A stretch of 64,000 nucleotides of DNA, taken from positions 157,363,741 through 157,427,740 of the forward strand of contig CM041465.1 in assembly GCA_023213395.1 (NCBI GenBank), written 5' to 3'. Shown here piece by piece: positions 42,038 through 53,292 of the stretch; positions within the stretch are counted from its first letter, which is position 1; every line of letters begins with the position of its first letter. The notes under the pieces were generated by a model. That model had not been told where the DNA came from. It worked only from the letters and a program-made list of their open reading frames with translations, and made no database searches. The stretch comes from Cycas panzhihuaensis. Taxonomy: Eukaryota; Cycadophyta. Position numbers and translations under genes: made by a program.

Positions 42038-42762
42038 TTAGAATGGAAAAGTTTTCTTAATAAAACTTTTCCTTTCAACCCTTTTCAATCCTTGAGGTGT
42101 TTGTCCTGTGGTTAAATACTCTGCAATTCCCTCATACCATGCTGGCACGGCCTCCACGGAGAATAATTTGTGATCTGGAAAATCATCAAATACTCCCTTA
42201 CCTTTTCCATTGTCCTTTATTCGCGACAATTGATCTGGTATGATGTGTTTCTCCCCCTTTTTTACCACGATTTTGAACATGAATTCTTGAAACAACATTA
42301 GCCAGTGGCTAATTCTCCCCTGCAAAATTGGTTTATTAATCAAGTATTGAAGAGCTTGATGATCCACAAAAAATACAAATGGATTTGCTAACAAGTAATA
42401 CTAAAACTTCTGCAGGACATACACCATGCCTAATCCCTCTCGTTCGGTAACTGTATAGGTACGCTCGACGGATGTCAACTTTCTACTTGCAAAAGCAATT
42501 GGAAGATCTATTTTTTCATCTTCTAGTTGGGCCAACACACAGCCAATGGCATACAGTGATGCATCTACATGAACATGGAACGGTTTATTCCAGTCTGGAA
42601 ATTTGAGCACAGGAGCTTCCACTATCTTTTTCTTCAAAGCATCAAAAGATAGTTGTTGTTGAAGTGTCCATTCCCATTTAATAGTTTTTTTCAGTAAGGA
42701 TTCTAGAGGATGGGCTATTCGAGCATAATTTCTTATAAATTTCCGGTAATAACCGGTCATTC
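42038..42762 (-). pseudogene. G2 RNase H and pre-integrase region
   Basis: GYYRKFIRNYARIAHPLESLLKK (RT thumb/connection), KPFHVHVDASLYAIGCVLAQ (first Asp), SRKLTSVERTYTVTEREGLGMVY (Glu region), one stop near 42400, FVFFVDHQALQYLINKP (third Asp), then the pre-integrase DHKLFSVEAVPAWYEGIAEYLTTGQ. It is almost continuous in one frame. Confidence 0.9.
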
Positions 42763-42774
42763 CTAAGAAACCTT

Positions 42775-43728
42775 TCAGTTTTTTGGCGTTTGAGGAATAG
42801 GTAATCTCAAAATTACCTCCACCTTTGTTGGGTCAGTTTTTAATCCATCCTTCGAGACAATATGTCCCAGCAATGATCCAAACGGTACCAGAAAGGTACA
42901 TTTGTCTGGATTTAAGCATAACCTGCTTTCCCTGCACAATTCTAACATTAGCCTTAATTGAGACAAATGTTTCTCTATTGTACTATACAGAGTCCAATCA
43001 TCTAGAAATACCTCTACTGCTTTCCCCAACAATTTCCTGAAGATGTTTAAAATCACCCTTTGAAAGGTTGTGGGAGCATTTGTCAGCCCAAATGGCATGA
43101 CCCTATATGCATATGTCCCCCATTCCATAACAAACGTTGTCTTCAATTGGTCCTCAAGTGCAATACGAACTTGATTATAACCACTGAAGCCATCTGCGAA
43201 TGAGAAAATCTCATGTCCCGCTACTTTCTCCAGCACATCTTCCGTGAAAGGTATGGGAAATGGATCTTTCTTCGTTGCTTTATTCAAAGCTCTATAATCA
43301 ATGCATATGCGTAATTTTCCACTCTTTTTGGGTACTACCACCACCGGGCTTACCCATTCACTGTTTTCTACCTCAAATATATATCCGATTTCTAATAATT
43401 TATCTAATTCTATCTTTACTTGCTCCTTATAGCGCGGATTCATCCTGTAAGGTCTTTGCCTTACTGGTTTTGCACTTTCCATTAGCTCAATTCTGTGTTC
43501 TCCTAAGTCTGGAGGAATTCCTTTTAGATCTTTATAAGACCATGCAAAGACATCCTTAAATTCTTGAAAAAGAGAGGTAGCTTCTTGCATCATTGCAGGT
43601 TCCCAATAATCACCTAATTGTATACACTTTGGATTGTCTTCTGTCCCTACATTAATGGGCTTGAGCTGAAGCTTTTCCCTTTGAACAGATTTCCCATCCG
43701 AGTTTAGTTCATAGGCTGGTGCCTGCAA
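42775..43728 (-). pseudogene. G2 reverse transcriptase
   Basis: An open 317-codon stretch. Motifs: DVFAWSYKDLKGIPPDLGEHRIEL, YRMNPRYKEQVKIELDKLLEIGYI, SPVVVVPKKSGKLRICIDYRALN, FSFADGFSGYNQVRI, TYAYRVMPFGLTNAPTTFQRVI, VFLDDWTLYS (catalytic FLDD) and GHIVSKDGLKTDPTKVEVI. It is complete and uninterrupted over all RT blocks, so this domain looks undamaged. FLDD in place of YLDD keeps both catalytic Asp. It aligns with the G3 RT fragment at 13285-13660. Confidence 0.93.
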
Positions 43729-43743
43729 AATTTCCTTATTTCC

Positions 43744-44036
43744 TTACTCAACAAGAGAATATGTTTTAGGAAAATTCCCTTCTTCTTTAGAATCTTCTTC
43801 AGAGCATGTCATATTTTTAGACAATTCATACAAGCAATCATTTTGTATTTTATTGAAAGGAAGAATTACATCATCTTCCTTAGAATCCCATGATACATTG
43901 TTACCTTTACTTGATTCATCCAAACATAATTCCATCAGGTAACATTTTGAGGATTCTCCAATTTTTTCCCAAGCTGATTGCAACTAGTCTAGCAGATATG
44001 CAGATGAAGTCTCGCTTGCCATCTGTGGAGGGGTCT
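43744..44036 (-). pseudogene. G2 linker between protease and RT
   Basis: A short acidic stretch (CYLMELCLDESSKGNNVSWDSKEDDVILPF) joins protease to RT. In G1 and G3 the equivalent place holds the spacer and module X, so their presence or absence here distinguishes the lineages. Confidence 0.6.
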
Positions 44037-44700
44037 TCAATGCTTGGAATCTTTGTTTACGAGGGGACTTACTGTCGTGGTTGTTGATGCTGTTGTTGAG
44101 GACATTCGGTCTTCATCTTCTATCTTTTCAATATGCAGACCATCTGAACACTGAGACAATACAACTTTCTTTCCTGTAGAATACAAGGTAAAAGTCAATC
44201 TTCCCCAATCTTGCAAAGCCTTTGTTGCCAGCAACCATGGCCGCCCTAGCAGTGCTGGATATGTTCTACTATGGTCTTGCATTCTGACGACTGCAAAATC
44301 CAATTGAACTGTGATTCTGCCATTCCATCGGAATGTCCAGTAAGGGCCCCATGGGCCGAATCTGCAATTGGTTAGCTAACCAAATTGTATAATCCGGGGA
44401 AACCAATTTTGGCCGTCCCAAAGAAATCCAAGAGGATTCAGGGAGTACATTTACTCCTGATCCTCCATCCACCACTGTTTTGCAAATCAAAGTTCCCAAC
44501 AACATCATTGGAACTCGTGGGTCAATTGCATCCATCTTCGTTGTTCTTAACATTGGTTTCTCCATATGATGCAGAAAATAACCAGCTTCCCACCATTTTA
44601 AAATCACAGATATAGGAATAGATATACCTGATTCTATTAGCAACTCCTTTACAATTTGCAATTTTTGCTGAGGATTTTGCTCCTCATGTGCCAATGTTCT
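44037..44700 (-). pseudogene. G2 protease
   Basis: The retropepsin motif TVVDGGSGVNVLPESSW lies at about 44440-44490, with ILKWWEAGYFL upstream. After a frame change near 44290 come DFAVVRMQDHSRTYPALLGRPWL and a Ser/Thr-rich tail (STTASTTTTVSP). D-G-G as in G1. It belongs to the same frame as gag-linker 45057-44269. Confidence 0.88.
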
Positions 44701-47224
44701 TCTCTGGTATACCTTTCCTTTAAATCGATTTGTTTGTTCCATTTCATCCAATTGTACTGTCCTTGTTGCCTCTTGTATCGCATCAACATCTTGTTGCAGT
44801 CTCCTCTTTTCCACTGCTGGATCTGGAAAATTTGCAGTATCTGTTAAGTTTGTGGCTTTTCCGCTTCTCATCTGCACATAAGTTGGCTTTTCCTTATCTG
44901 GAATTTTTGTAGCCAGATTTGAAGTTTGTATTTTAAGACCAGGATTATTTGGACAATTTGCCCATTCATGGTCTGCTGGGCCACATTCTTCACAGATATA
45001 ATCTTTTCCCTGTTTCTCTAATGGACGATGCATCTGAAATGTCCCCATCTTGAACACGGATGGCGTGAATTTGGTTTTGTCTTCGCTTTGTATTGCTTAA
45101 AGGAAGAATTCTCCTTCTTCTGGTAAAAGGATTCTCTTGGTGGATTTCTGTAATAGCATTCCCATGTATTATGGTTTTCCCTCCTCTGATTTCACACCAT
45201 TTCTTCTCTCTTTGCTGATGTTCATTTCTAAAATGACCCTGTTGTCCGCAAGGGGGTGGGCACCGTACGTTTTCTTGTGCTTTTCCCACTTTTAGTTTAG
45301 CTATTTCATTCTTTAGCTTTTCGATCTCATCATTCTGCTGATTTTCAGCAGGCATCACAAAGGACCATTGCTTCAAAGATTTCTAGTTCTTTTTTCAGCT
45401 TCTCAATTTCTGGATTTGTGGTCCATAAGGACGTTTGTCCTGAATTCTGGATTCCACTATATGCTGTCCTTGTCTGGTTTTCGAATCGCAGCGCTAGTTC
45501 CTTAACTTGTTCATAATTATTTAAAGGATGAAACATGATTTTTTCCTTTAAGTGAGGTAATAGACCTTGTACAAAATACTTGAGTGACAGCATAGAATTC
45601 ATTGGAACAAGAGGATCCATCTTATTTAATATAATTCTTAGTCTACCATCAAAGTCATTGACTGATTCACCTAGAATTTGTCTGATTTCTTCCAGGGCCT
45701 GGAATACCGCCATTGGATCTCTTAACCTTTGAAATCTATCCAGAAATTTTGTTTGAACTGTTTCCCAACTGGGATTTGTTCCTACAACATACTGGTACCA
45801 CACGATCGCTGTTCTCCGCAATGTGGAAAAAAATCTGGCTTTAATTTCTTCTGGATCTTTAATTTTCTTGATTTTTAACATGGAGAACAAAGCTAGGTGA
45901 TCTTCGGGGTCTCCAGAACCATCGAACTGAAGATGTCCAAACATGGCATCGTTTTGCACCACTACATATGGAGAAATTGTCTGACTTCCTCCACTTCCTT
46001 GCGACATTGTTCTTGGAGCTGAAGAACCTGGTCTCGTTGGTTCAATTATGTTCAGTTCGTCCTCGCTTCCCCCTTGCTTCAACGTTGCAGTTTCTAGGCT
46101 TTCTTCAATGAATGATGACCCTGTGAACATGTGAGTCATTCTATACAATGGGTTCAATACATGAGAGTGATCTTCTTTACTCAGAATATACGGTCCCACC
46201 TGCTGCGGTGGTCAGATATTTCTAATTTTAATAAATTTTCTTCCCTTGTTTCAGTCTGCAAACTTCATTTTTGCTTGTTCGTCAATTCCTGATTTTTCTT
46301 AGAATTCAAGTCTTCCTGCACTGTTTCATTATGCCTAGGCAATTCTTCATTACTCTATTTTTTATGAATTTTCAGATTTAAACAATAATTCTGTGTCTTC
46401 ATTCAGGTGCAACCCTTCCTGGGTTTGCCAGTCTACTAATTGCTGAGTTTTTGACGAATTTTCTACTTCTTCTGGCCTCAACCCTTTATGGGTTTGCCTG
46501 CCTTCTTCTTGCTGTATTTCCAGCCAATTTCCAGTCTTTTCTTGGCGCACCCTTTGCTGGGTTTGCCGCTCTTCTATATGCTGATTTATTAGCGAATTTC
46601 CTGTTTCTACTTGGCGCAACCCTAGCTGGGTTTGTTGCCCCTCCTTTTGCTAGTTTTCCAGCAATTTCTCTGTTTCTTCCTGGCGCAACTCTGACTGGGT
46701 TTGCCCGCCTTCTATGCGCTGTTTTAACAACGAATTTCTTGTCTCTACTTGGCGCAACTCTGGCTGGGTTTGCCGCCCCTCTTCTTGCTGGTTTTTCAGC
46801 AATTTCTCTACTTCTACCTGGCGCAACCCTGTCTGGGTTTGCTGCCCTGACTCAACCACTTGCTTTTGCTTTAAACTTTGAAATATGTCCAAATTATCCC
46901 GTACCTGATTATCTTGAAGATTTTGCAGGTCTTTATCTTCCGCGTCCTTATCTTCTGCTTGATTTCTGTCAAAATGTTTTTCGCTTTTTTCTTCCTTTAG
47001 CCGACTCGTGTCTTCCTGGGGCTCCTCGTCCTTATTGCATTCTACCGGTGCGAGTGGGTTCTGGCTTTCCTCCTGCCGCCCCTTCCAACTTCGCTTTTTA
47101 CCGGTTTTTTCTCTATTAGCTCCCTGGGTTTTCGCGCGCCTTCCTGGCTCTTCTCCGCGTCCCAGCGTCGGCTTCTTTCGTCCCGCGTTTCTATCTTCTT
47201 CAGCGAGTTAACCCTAGGTGGCAT
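44701..47224 (-). pseudogene. G2 gag
   Basis: The likely start is ATG at 47224 (MPPRVNSLKKIETRDERS), parallel to MPPK in G1. A frameshift near 47075 leads to an acidic helical region and then the 20-residue repeat at about 46380-46890. The capsid core at about 45440-45960 (FGHLQFDGSGDPEDHLALFSML, RTAIVWYQYV, SWETVQTKFLDRFQRL, SVNDFDGRLRIILNKM, LALRFENQT) is of Retrotrans_gag type. C-terminal Cys/His clusters include CPPPCGQQGHFRNE and YICEECGPADHEWANC (the second a full CX2CX4HX4C). Frame changes at about 45360 and 45050. At about 840 codons it is long for a gypsy gag. Confidence 0.85.
46380..46890 (-). repeat. 60-bp repeats encoding about eight 20-residue units
   Basis: Minus-strand units of the pattern E.LL.NQQEEGRQTQ.ELRQVE (positions of Q-T-Q, L-R-Q and E conserved), diverged from each other and interrupted by one stop at about 46650. 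High Gln/Glu content and the heptad-like spacing of Leu suggest a coiled coil. On the plus strand this array gives an artefactual 222-codon ORF. Confidence 0.85.
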
Positions 47225-47268
47225 GAGCTTCCTCGATTTAACTTTTTCATCCTTTTCCGTTAGGAAAT

Positions 47269-47283
47269 CCGGCAACGGAACCA
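47269..47283 (-). other. Primer-binding site of G2
   Basis: The minus strand reads TGGTTCCGTTGCCGG, the same 13-base core as in G1, three bases inside the 5' LTR. Confidence 0.8.
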
Positions 47284-47286
47284 ATA

Positions 47287-47882
47287 TGTGTGTGCCTCAA
47301 TCATACTTGTAACATACAGAATGCAAGAGAAAGACACACACTTGGGGGTAAAATCATCCGGAATTACTTTCATTCAAAACATGGCACTGCGTTTGGTCCT
47401 CTCACAACCAGACACCGCCGTATCAAGATGTAAAGGTCGCCCTTACACGTGGCGCAGCTCTATTACAAGGACATGTATACAAACTGAAATCATGTTCTGC
47501 ACATTGCAGTTTTCACTTTTATATACAAATTATGGACGTTACATAACTGTTTCCTAAAAGTAAGTTATTTTTTCTAACTGTCATGGGTCTGTCATTGCCC
47601 CGAGACCCATTCTCTACCGAATAATAACTGGGTAGCGATGTGCCGCGTAGCGATCACCGCACTCTACGTAGCGATCGCACCTTACGTGATTCTTTGCACC
47701 TTGCATAATAGTCGCCGCAGCTCTGTAGTAGTTCCATAGCAGCTTGTAGTAGTCATAGCAGCCCTATAGCAGCCCCGTAGCGATCCGTATGCGATCATGC
47801 CATGACCACATAGCGGCGTAGCAGTCATAGCAGTTCTATAGCAATCCTGTAGTAGTTGTAGCAGCAAAATCAACTACACACA
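47287..47882 (-). repeat. G2 5' LTR
   Basis: 596 bp, partner of 37992-38630, flanked by GTTGG at 47883-47887. It contains the shorter minisatellite (47690-47870). Confidence 0.92.
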
Positions 47883-47887
47883 GTTGG

Positions 47888-48573
47888 AATCCACATCAAA
47901 TCTCAAAGGCGGAATGTCCTGTGGATCAATGACAGGCCTTGTTGTAGCTATGTTGAATATGGTGGAGATGAATATCCCATTGTTTGCTATGGTGCTGGTA
48001 GATCCTGAGAGCTTGGACCAATGTTTGGTTAACTACCTCTGTTTGACCATTTGTTTGAGGATGGAAGGATGTGGAGAATTTTAATTGACATCCTAGCATC
48101 TTCCATAATGATTGCTCAAAATGGCTTAGGAATCGGCTGTCCTTGTCAGATATAATAGAGAGAGGTAATACAAAATATGTCTAGACATGTTGAAAGAATA
48201 AAGTAGAAACTTGAGTTGTTGTAATTTCCTTTTTACAGGGAATAAAGATGGCCGTCTTTGAAAACCTGCATATGATGACAAAAATACAGTCATTGCCCTT
48301 CTATGTGGTAGGAAGGCCACCGATGAAGTCTATTGAAATTGATTCCCAGGGTTCTGTTGTTATACTTTGACTAATTGCAGAGGGAACATTGTCATATATA
48401 GGCTTGCACCATCTTATTCATAGTTGGCCAAAAGAAATACCTTTGTAGATGTTGCAAGGTCTTTTGTGTTCTAAAGTGGTTGCTATAAGAAGAAGAATGG
48501 GCCTCCATTAAGAGTTGCTGTCTGCAGGGACACAAAGTTTATTTAACTTGTATGGGAGTCTGTCTTGGAGATA
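47888..48573 (-). pseudogene. D integrase core
   Basis: Decayed integrase reading from RNase H toward G2. Recognisable parts are the tail HHSKQW-DIHLHHIQHSYNKACH and a core with HPQTN-GQTEVVN-like sequence near 48030-48060, plus the SSNYRHH zinc region remnants further right. Frameshifts and stops are numerous. Joined to 37366-37991 it forms one integrase. Confidence 0.75.
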
Positions 48574-49131
48574 TTAGTCTTGAAAAGGTATACGGTTGAT
48601 GATGGTCGACTGTTGAAGTGCTTTGACAATTGGCTTGAAATGTGGATCCTCTTGGTATAAATTTTTCCAATCTACATAAGAGACTAAGTGATTATCTAAT
48701 AATGCTGGTACTGCCACTATCAGCAGTCGACTAAGAAAATCAACGATCTTGTTTGTTACTCCCTTTTTGTATTTGATGATAATATTAAACTGCTGCACAT
48801 AACAAGCCCACTTAAGATGTTGGTGTTCTTGGATCTTCGTTTGGGAATTTAGATATTGTAACGGCTGATGGTCTGTATGTACTATGGTTTCTTTGTACAG
48901 GAGGAAATGATGCCAATGTTTGAGGGCCTGGTCAAGAGCATAGAATTCTTTATCATAGGTTCTATAATTCCTTTTGGCTCTTGAGAAGGCTTCAGAATGG
49001 TATGCTATGGGATGTCCTTCATGCTTAAGTACAACACCCATTGCGAATTGAGAGGTGTTGGTCTCTAGTTCAAAAGGAAGTTGTTCATCTGGCAGTCGGA
49101 GTACAGGTGTCGTGCTAAGAGCGACCTTCAT
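48574..49131 (-). pseudogene. D RNase H
   Basis: A 185-codon open stretch: LPFELETNTSQFAMGVVLKHEGHPIAYHSEAF (first Asp replaced: ETNTS for ETDAS), YDKEFYALDQALKHWHHFLL (Glu present), VHTDHQPLQYLNSQTK (third Asp), then KYKKGVTNKIVDFLSRL, the start of the integrase linker, and NLYQEDPHFKPI. It is well aligned to A and R but lacks the first catalytic Asp. Confidence 0.88.
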
Positions 49132-49180
49132 TTTTTAGAAGGCTGATTTGGCTTCCAGTGTCCAGAGGAACTCCTCAGTA

Positions 49181-49790
49181 CTACTTCTTATGTAGTGGAT
49201 GTGCTATGCTAGAGAAATGTCGAATGAACTGTCGATAGTAGTTGATGCTCCTCGAAAAGCTTTTAAGCTCTAATAGGTTCTTCAATGTGGGCCAATCTTT
49301 GATAACTTGTACTTTGGCAAGGTCAGTTGAAATGTCGGAGGCGCTTATTGTATATCCTAGGTAATAGATAGGTTCTTGTTCGAAGGCACATTTTTTAAAG
49401 CTTGGCCTTAAGTTGATGCTGTCAGAGGAGAGAGAGAACCATGTCCACATGTTGTTGATATTCCTAGAGCGTTTTACTAAAGATTAGAATGTCATCCGGA
49501 TACACAATTACAAATTTCCCAAGATGAGACTGAAAGATATCATTAATAAGCCTCATGGATGTGGTTGGCATATTGGTCAACCCAAAGCGCATGATAAGCC
49601 ACTCATATAACCCATGTTGGGTTTTAAATTCCGTTTTCCAGGTGTCTTGTGCATCCATTCAGATTTGGTGGATGTACCACACATTAAGGAACGAGTAGGT
49701 GTCAAGCACAGTTATCTACTTGTGGAACAGATAGTCAGATTAGGGACATTGATTAGCAGAACTCAATGAGCAGCATGCCCTCCTTTGAAG
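49181..49790 (-). pseudogene. D reverse transcriptase, partial
   Basis: [50 protein letters not shown] (YPDD where YLDD is expected), then in another frame CAFEQEPIYYLGYTIS, VIKDWPTL and FSRSINYYRQFIRHFS. Upstream of 49670 only decayed motifs (PQVDNC, FC.SMS) remain. The start of RT is lost near 49790. Confidence 0.8.
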
Positions 49791-49970
49791 GTAATGACAA
49801 AATGTATAAAAAAAGCTTAAAACTGAGTGGAATTAGAACAAAAGAAATTTCTTGAGTTGAGAAGAGTACCACTATACTGTTAGATGTATGGATGACCGTA
49901 TAGACTTGCTATGAAGGCTGAAAAATGAAGGTTCTCAGATATGAACGAACCTGGTCTCAAATGAAAGCTT
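49791..49970. other. Unassigned gap between D and E
   Basis: About 180 bp with no recognised domain. It ends with the E target duplication (AGCTT at 49966-49970). It may be the left part of the site into which E inserted, continuing at 62795. Confidence 0.5.
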
Positions 49971-50165
49971 TGTTAAAACTTAGACAAGAATTGAAGAATA
50001 ACTTAATGCTTTATTATAAGAGACGGACTCTATATATATACAATGACAAATCATAACCGCCATGTATTTGGCTGACATGTGATAGACACTTGTCTATAAC
50101 ATATACAGATGGGTTTTACATGACCCTCAAATAAACATTCTTAGATAAAACATTATATTCTAATA
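49971..50165 (-). repeat. E 3' LTR
   Basis: 195 bp, TGTTAAAACTTAG to ATTCTAATA on the plus strand (the final CA changed to TA). Partner of 62600-62794. It contains CTATATATATAC, a likely TATA element on the minus strand. Confidence 0.92.
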
Positions 50166-50180
50166 CCCTCTCTTATTGTT

Positions 50181-50737
50181 TTATTTTTTGAAGCCTATTT
50201 TATCTCTAAGAACTTGAAATTTGTCTTTGTTGAGTGGCTTTGTTAAGATATATGTAACTTGCTCGCTTGTTGGGCAGTATTTCAAATCGATTTCTTTTTC
50301 TTGCACCTACTTTCTTATGAAGTGGTGATGCACTTCAATGTGTTTTGTTCATGCATGGAGAACTAGATTTTTGGTCAACTTGATAGCACTCTGATTGTCA
50401 CAAAACAAAGTTGTTGACTCCTTTTGTTGCTGATCTAAGTTTGACAAGAGTTGTTTTAGCCAAATTGCTTCACATGCTGCACTGACGACTGACTTGTATT
50501 TAGCTTCTGTGGATGAAAGGGCAACTATGGGTTGCCTTTTGTTGCTTCAAGCAATTGTTGCTGTCCAAGAAAGAAACGATAGCCACTTGTTGACATCCTT
50601 TTTTCCTTATCTCCCGCCCAATCTGAATCACAATATTCAATTAATTTGTTTGATTTCAATTTTGGATATGTGAGTTTTAGATCAATTGTTCCTTTTAGGT
50701 ATCCAAGTATTCTCTTAGCTGCCTTCCAATGTCTCAC
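50181..50737 (-). pseudogene. E RNase H
   Basis: WKAAKRILGYLKGTIDLKLTY, YCDSDWAGDKEKRMSTSGY (first Asp), the QKESTTLFCDNQSAIKL region (third Asp), TKHIEVHHHFIRK and end FQVLRDKIGFKK. At least three stops or frame changes after 50525. It ends 15 bases from the LTR, as in other copia elements. Confidence 0.88.
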
Positions 50738-50746
50738 CTTTGGATT

Positions 50747-51652
50747 CTACATATATGTAAAAACTAGACTTACTGAATATGAAATGTAAGGTCTAGTAGC
50801 GATGAAATATATCAAGCTACCAATCAACTGTCTGTACAATGTTCTATTGACAACAGATTCTCCTTCATCTGGAGTGACATCACAATTGACTTCCATGGGT
50901 GTAATGTAGTTTTTGCTTTCTTCCATCTTAAATTTCATTAGCAAATTTTTGATATATCTACTCTGAGACAAGGAAATTGAATCTTCCTTTTGATCAACTT
51001 CTATTCCTAGGTAATAGTTCAACAGCCCTAGGTTTGTCACTTCAAAGCCCTTTTTCAATTGAACTTTTATATTACCTATTGATTCTGTATCGCTGCTTGT
51101 GAGAATCATATCATTCACATAGACTACAATTATTGTGATTAATCCTTGTCTTTTCTTTGCATACAAACTGGAGTTAGAGCTGCATCTGTGAAAACCATTT
51201 TGGGTGAGATATTTGTCTAGTTTGGCATACCAGGCTCTTGGAGCTTGCTTTAGCCCATATAATGCCTTCTTCAACCTATAGATAAGAGTTTCTTGACCTC
51301 TTTGAACAAATCGTTTTGGTTGTTTCATGTAGACTTCCTCTTTAAGTTCACCATATAGGAAGGCGCTTTTCACATCCAATTGATAAATTTTCCAGTTGTG
51401 CTAAGCTACTAAGGCAATTACTGCTCTCACAACATCCAATTTGGCTACTAGCAAAAATGTCTCTTCATAGTCTACTCCTGCAGTATGCGTATAGCCCTTG
51501 GCTACTATCTTGGCCTTATATTTATTTATCTTGCCATTAGTATTTTCTTTTATTTTATATAATCGCTTGCAATTAAGTATTGGCTTGCCAACAGGTAAAT
51601 TTACCAGTTCCCAGGTTTGATTTTTGAAAATTGACTCCATCTTGGCATCCAT
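50747..51652 (-). pseudogene. E reverse transcriptase
   Basis: [100 protein letters not shown] and [11 protein letters not shown], over two open stretches separated by a stop at about 51400. The catalytic motif reads VVYVNDMIL: the first Asp of YVDD is Asn, a single GAT to AAT change that would abolish activity. Otherwise well conserved and close to B. Confidence 0.9.
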
Positions 51653-52534
51653 TGCAGCTTCCCATTCCTTGTGCCCTTATGCTTCTTCAAACGATTGTGG
51701 CTCTATGTTAGTGAATAAAGCTTGATGTGTTTGACTTCTTGTCCTATGTGTGTATACATCTCCCTTGTCTTCTTCAATGGTTTTAAGATACCATTTTGAT
51801 ACTTTTTTTTCTTCTTCTTTTTTTCTTCTTTGGTGAATGAACCTTTGGGAGATAATTCTTCTCCTTCAGAGGTTGAGCTTTCATGAGGCTGAGATGCCTT
51901 CTCTGACTCACCTATCTCTATGTCTTCTAAAGTAATCCTAGAAACTTCCTTAGTAGGGAGTTCTTCAAGAATTCTCTTGGGTGTTTCTTCAATTACTTGC
52001 TGAATTGAAGTGTCTTTCACAATATCATCTTCATTGAAGACAACATCCCTACTTATATAGATCTTGTTTGTTTTAGGATCTATACATTTGTATGCTTTTG
52101 AGTTCCTACTGTAGCCTACTATTATACATTCTAGACTTTTAGAATCAAGTTTTGATCTCCTTTTATTTGGTATATGGACAAAAGCTTGATATCTAAAGAT
52201 TCTTAGGTTACTTACATTTGGCTTGACTCTAGTCCAAGCTTCTTTTGATGTAATTTACTCTAAGGCCTTTGCAGGACTCCTGCTTATAAGATAACCAACT
52301 GTTCAGACTGCTTCTTCCTAATAAATTTTTGAGATCTGCTTGCCTTTGATCATGTTGCGAACCATCTCCATGATTCTTCTATTTCTACGTTTAGCAACTC
52401 CGTTGGACTGAGGTGTGTAAAGAGCTGTGAATTGTCTGCGTATTCCATGTGTCTTGCAGTAATTCAAAAAATCTTTCGAAATGTATTCTCCTCCCCTATC
52501 TGATCTGATGTATTTTATTTTTGATCCAGATTCT
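51653..52534 (-). pseudogene. E integrase C-half and linker
   Basis: Continues at 52534 from 60135 after F. ESGSKIKYIRSDRGGEYISKDF (second Asp, SDRGGEY intact) and YTPQSNGVAKRRNRRI (the core Glu position is Ala-Lys) are followed by RVKPNVSNLRIF, HIPNKRRSKLDSKSLECIIVGYS and KIYISRDVVFNEDDIV. A Glu/Ser/Lys-rich linker follows, with a poly-Lys run (KKKKKKK) at about 51820. Stops at about 52317 and 52255. Confidence 0.85.
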
Positions 52535-52845
52535 TGAAGGAAGGATGGGTCTAGGGAATAAATCACTCACATGCACAGAATGGCAATGGAGAATGAAAAG
52601 GAAATGAAACAAGATATGAAAGCAAGCTTGGAGATGAGAATGAATAATGACTCCCTCCTTGAGATTTCGCCTTTTATTATTAAGGGTGAGCATTAGGGTT
52701 AGGATTTTCCCGCCTAATGACATGAACCTGAAATTACATTTAAATGCACATAAAGTGCATTTCATTAAGAGATTAATGCTAACAATATATCCAAAGGTCA
52801 CATAATTAATTTACACAAATGACCTTGATACATTAACCTTTTTCA
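52535..52845 (-). repeat. F 3' LTR
   Basis: 311 bp, partner of 59819-60129, with about a dozen or so single-base differences by eye. It adjoins the purine tract. Confidence 0.93.
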
Positions 52846-52861
52846 ATCACCCCCTTAATGG

Positions 52862-53292
52862 TGGAAGGTCATTTTGAGAAAATCTATTCTACGAGGTATT
52901 TATTTGAGCCTCATTATTACATTGAAATTCTAAATGACACTTTTGTAGGAAAATCCTCATGGGGAATAAAAACCCACAAACTTTCTAAGATCTATAGCCC
53001 CTTTTATAAATCAAAATGGCTAAGGTGGCTCTTTGTTGTAGCTTGATAGCCAAGCAACTTAAATGTGCAGCTTAATCTGCTAAGTCTCCATATACCGTTG
53101 GGTCATCCCCTATGCCCTTTTAGGTTTTCACAGGTTCCGATTTTTCAAAACTAGTACAACCCTTATCCTTCTGTGCCCACATGGGGTTTTCACAAATAGG
53201 ATAGAACAGAGACTTACTCTTATTCTTTCGCGCCCACAAGGGGTTTTCACAAAGAGAATATAGTATGATGATCATGTTGCCATCTTCTTTGA
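52862..53292 (-). other. F 3' region between RNase H and the LTR
   Basis: About 430 bp between RNase H and the purine tract. No domain. It has two copies of a GCCCACA-GGGGTTTTCACAAA-type sequence near 53185 and 53230, an imperfect direct repeat of about 45 bp. Confidence 0.7.

Larger units (their letters stand above)
37992..47882 (-). mobile_element. G2: 9.9-kb Ty3/gypsy element with a 3' accessory ORF
   Basis: Complete insertion in D integrase. LTRs at 37992-38630 (639 bp) and 47287-47882 (596 bp), ends TGTGTGTG and CACACA. Exact target duplication GTTGG (37987-37991 and 47883-47887). PBS TGGTTCCGTTGCCGG at 47269-47283. The order on the minus strand is gag with a 20-residue repeat, several zinc knuckles, protease, RT, RNase H, integrase, a CpG-rich spacer, and then an additional ORF before the 3' LTR. 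Gag, RT and integrase resemble G1 and G3. It lacks module X. Frameshifts are few, so it is moderately preserved. Confidence 0.93.
36704..49790 (-). mobile_element. D: truncated Ty3/gypsy chromovirus, split by G2
   Basis: Minus-strand chromovirus in two parts: 36704-37991 (3' LTR, chromodomain, integrase C-terminus) and 47888 to about 49790 (integrase core, RNase H, RT). The parts join exactly across the G2 target duplication GTTGG, where the reading passes from FEI.CGFQ to PPTPYELPM. Homology fades near 49790 in the N-terminal half of RT; gag, protease and the 5' LTR are not found. The insertion lies just upstream of the C gag ATG. Many stops are present. Confidence 0.8.

Noticed and set aside
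46451-47119. 222-codon plus-strand ORF
   Set aside because: It is the antisense of the 60-bp repeat in G2 gag. The periodic repeat keeps both strands open. The minus-strand reading carries the gag context.
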